64,000 bases of DNA, taken from the NCBI RefSeq assembly GCF_019710585.1, contig NZ_JAIFZQ010000008.1:1-64000 (forward strand). The letters run 5' to 3'. This DNA comes from Arthrobacter sp. MAHUQ-56. GTDB lineage: Bacteria > Actinomycetota > Actinomycetes > Actinomycetales > Micrococcaceae. The notes beneath the pieces were generated by a model, which was not told the origin of the DNA, did no database searches, and saw only the letters and a list, made by a program, of their open reading frames with translations. The translations under genes were made by a program, and so were the position numbers. Positions 62,749 to 64,000 of the stretch are shown piece by piece (the first letter of the stretch is position 1; each line of letters opens with the position of its first letter).

Positions 62749-64000
62749 TATGCGTTGACCTTTCCGAAGAGTTCGAGGACTTCATCCTCAGAGGTGGCGG
62801 CCTCAAGCCGGGCGACCTGCTCCTTGTTGGTGAAGACCTTGGCGATGGAGGACAGGATGTGCAGGTGCTCGTTGTTGATGCCCGCGACGCCCACCACGAA
62901 CTTCACCTCCTTGCCGTTCCAGTCAATGCCCTCCGGGTAGCGGATCACGGACACCGCGGACTTGCGGATGTGGTCCTTGGCGGCGTTGGTGCCGTGCGGG
63001 ATGGCGAGGAAGCTGCCCATGTAGGTTGACACTGACGCTTCCCGCTCGTGCATCGCTGCGATGTAGCCTTCGTCCACCGCGCCGCGGGCCAGCAGGAGCC
63101 GGCCGGCTTCGTCGATGGCGGCGTCGCGCGTGGTGGCGGACCCGTTCAGGACCACGCTCTCCCGTGCCAGGACCTCACCGCCGGCCGGTGCAGTTGCGGC
63201 GGGCGCCGCGTCCACCGGGGCGGAGGCGGAGGCCCCACCCGGGGTGCCTGCTCCGGCGTCCGGTCCTTCGGTTGCCGTGGCTCCTTCGGTGTTGCTTTCC
63301 CGGACCAGTTCGACAATCTCGTCATACCGCGGGCTGCTCATGAAGTTGTCCACCGAGTAGTGCACGGCGCTGGAAGTGGCCGGCTTGGCGCGCTCGGTCA
63401 GGTCCTGGTGCGTGATGACCACGTCGTACGTGTCGGTGAGGTTGGCGATCGAGGCGTTGGTGACCTTGACGTCCGGGAAGCCGGCCGCCTTGATCTTGTT
63501 CCGCAGCACCGAGGCGCCCATGGCGCTGGAGCCCATGCCGGCGTCGCACGCAAAGACGATGTTGCGCACGGGTCCGGCGAGGACGCCCACGCCGCCCTGG
63601 CCGGCGGCACCCGCTCCGGCTCCGGCTCCGGTGAGCGTGGAGGCAACGGAGCTCTTCTTGCCCTTCATCGCTTCCATGCGGGACGTGGCATCTCCGAGGT
63701 CAACCTCGTCGCTGTGCTTGGTGGTGCGCAGGATGACCGAGGAGACCAGGAAGGACACGGTGGCCGCCAGCACCACGGAGAGGATCACGCCGAAGTAGCT
63801 GTCACGGGAGGTCTGGGCCAGCACGGCGAAGATGGATCCCGGGGCTGCCGGGGCCACCAGGCCGGAGTTGGTGATGGCCAGCGTGGCGATGCCGGTCATG
63901 CCGCCGGCGATCGCGCCCAGGATCAGCAGCGGGCGCATCAGGACGTACGGGAAGTAGATCTCGTGGATGCCGCCGAGGAACTGGATGATGGCGGCACCGG
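62748..64000 (-). CDS. mtlA: mannitol PTS transporter EIICBA (5' end outside window)
   Basis: The 3' part of the gene; at least 417 codons are visible. The end of the membrane EIIC domain (LGGIHEIYFPYVLMRPLLILGAI in parts) is followed by EIIB with the phosphorylated Cys in FACDAGMGSSAMGASVL and EIIA with the phosphorylated His in AIPHGTNAAKDHI. A Gly/Ala and Pro-rich linker joins EIIB to EIIA. Brings mannitol in as mannitol 1-phosphate for the mtlD enzyme. No regulator or EI/HPr gene is seen in the window. Confidence 0.92.
   Translation of the reverse strand, partial: GAAIIQFLGGIHEIYFPYVLMRPLLILGAIAGGMTGIATLAITNSGLVAPAAPGSIFAVLAQTSRDSYFGVILSVVLAATVSFLVSSVILRTTKHSDEVDLGDATSRMEAMKGKKSSVASTLTGAGAGAGAAGQGGVGVLAGPVRNIVFACDAGMGSSAMGASVLRNKIKAAGFPDVKVTNASIANLTDTYDVVITHQDLTERAKPATSSAVHYSVDNFMSSPRYDEIVELVRESNTEGATATEGPDAGAGTPGGASASAPVDAAPAATAPAGGEVLARESVVLNGSATTRDAAIDEAGRLLLARGAVDEGYIAAMHEREASVSTYMGSFLAIPHGTNAAKDHIRKSAVSVIRYPEGIDWNGKEVKFVVGVAGINNEHLHILSSIAKVFTNKEQVARLEAATSEDEVLELFGKVNA

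Noticed and set aside
1..64000. CRISPR arrays, tRNA genes, prophage and insertion sequences
   Set aside because: No regularly spaced direct repeats, transposase motif or cloverleaf was seen on either strand.

Overview
The window is high-GC, densely coded DNA from an actinobacterium, most likely a member of the Micrococcaceae close to Arthrobacter or Pseudarthrobacter. This is an inference from the base composition, the frequent GTG starts and 1-4 nt gene overlaps, an actinobacterial rRNA boxA, a DtxR/IdeR-type iron box, a FusB-type (FBP) zinc-finger protein and a DUF222-HNH gene of the kind that is multicopy in that group. No tRNA, CRISPR array, prophage or complete insertion sequence was seen.

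Layout. 1-0.5 kb: promoter and boxA leader of an rRNA operon that reads left off the window. 0.5-1.25 kb: rpmB-rpmG-rpsN, a cysteine-poor (zinc-independent type) set of ribosomal proteins. 1.5-4.4 kb: a flavin electron-transfer trio (ferric-reductase-like membrane flavoprotein, exported FMN-binding protein, ApbE). 4.4-6.9 kb: two paralogous SGNH hydrolases around a MarR regulator and a YCII-like protein. 7-12.2 kb: a five-gene siderophore uptake operon behind an iron box. 12.5-13.7 kb: an EF-G-binding-type zinc-finger protein and a lipoprotein. 13.8-19.6 kb: a Wadjet/MksBEF-type SMC operon, jetA-jetB-jetC, with no jetD next to it. 19.8-28.4 kb: housekeeping and redox genes (acyl-CoA dehydrogenase, aldo/keto reductase, NmrA-like reductase, molybdopterin oxidase, S4 RNA-binding protein) mixed with small membrane proteins.

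28.5-32.4 kb looks like an accessory islet: a broken DUF222-HNH gene, a divergent uracil-DNA-glycosylase-like protein, and a hipBA toxin-antitoxin module with two identical perfect operators. 32.5-34 kb: a PAP2 phosphatase followed by a DedA protein, a plausible undecaprenyl-phosphate recycling pair. 34-38.9 kb: an asparagine/aspartate catabolic cluster (GntR regulator, asparaginase, aspartase, asparagine permease). 38.9-45.4 kb: gamma-glutamyltransferase, lactate dehydrogenase, a GNAT-AAA+ fusion protein, LtrA and GluQRS. 45.7-49.6 kb: an Lrp regulator, a WXG100-type protein with a coupled lipoprotein, then a second Lrp beside a LysE exporter. 49.6-61.5 kb: malic enzyme with operator-like sites upstream, four MFS transporters, RraA-like protein, MarR and GNAT proteins. 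61.5-64 kb: mannitol-1-phosphate dehydrogenase and the 3' part of the mannitol PTS transporter, cut by the window edge.

The points most worth a second look are the jetABC operon lacking jetD, the WXG100 protein-lipoprotein pair, the GNAT-AAA+ fusion, the duplicated hipBA operators, and the DasR-like and CRP/GlxR-like sites upstream of the malic enzyme gene.
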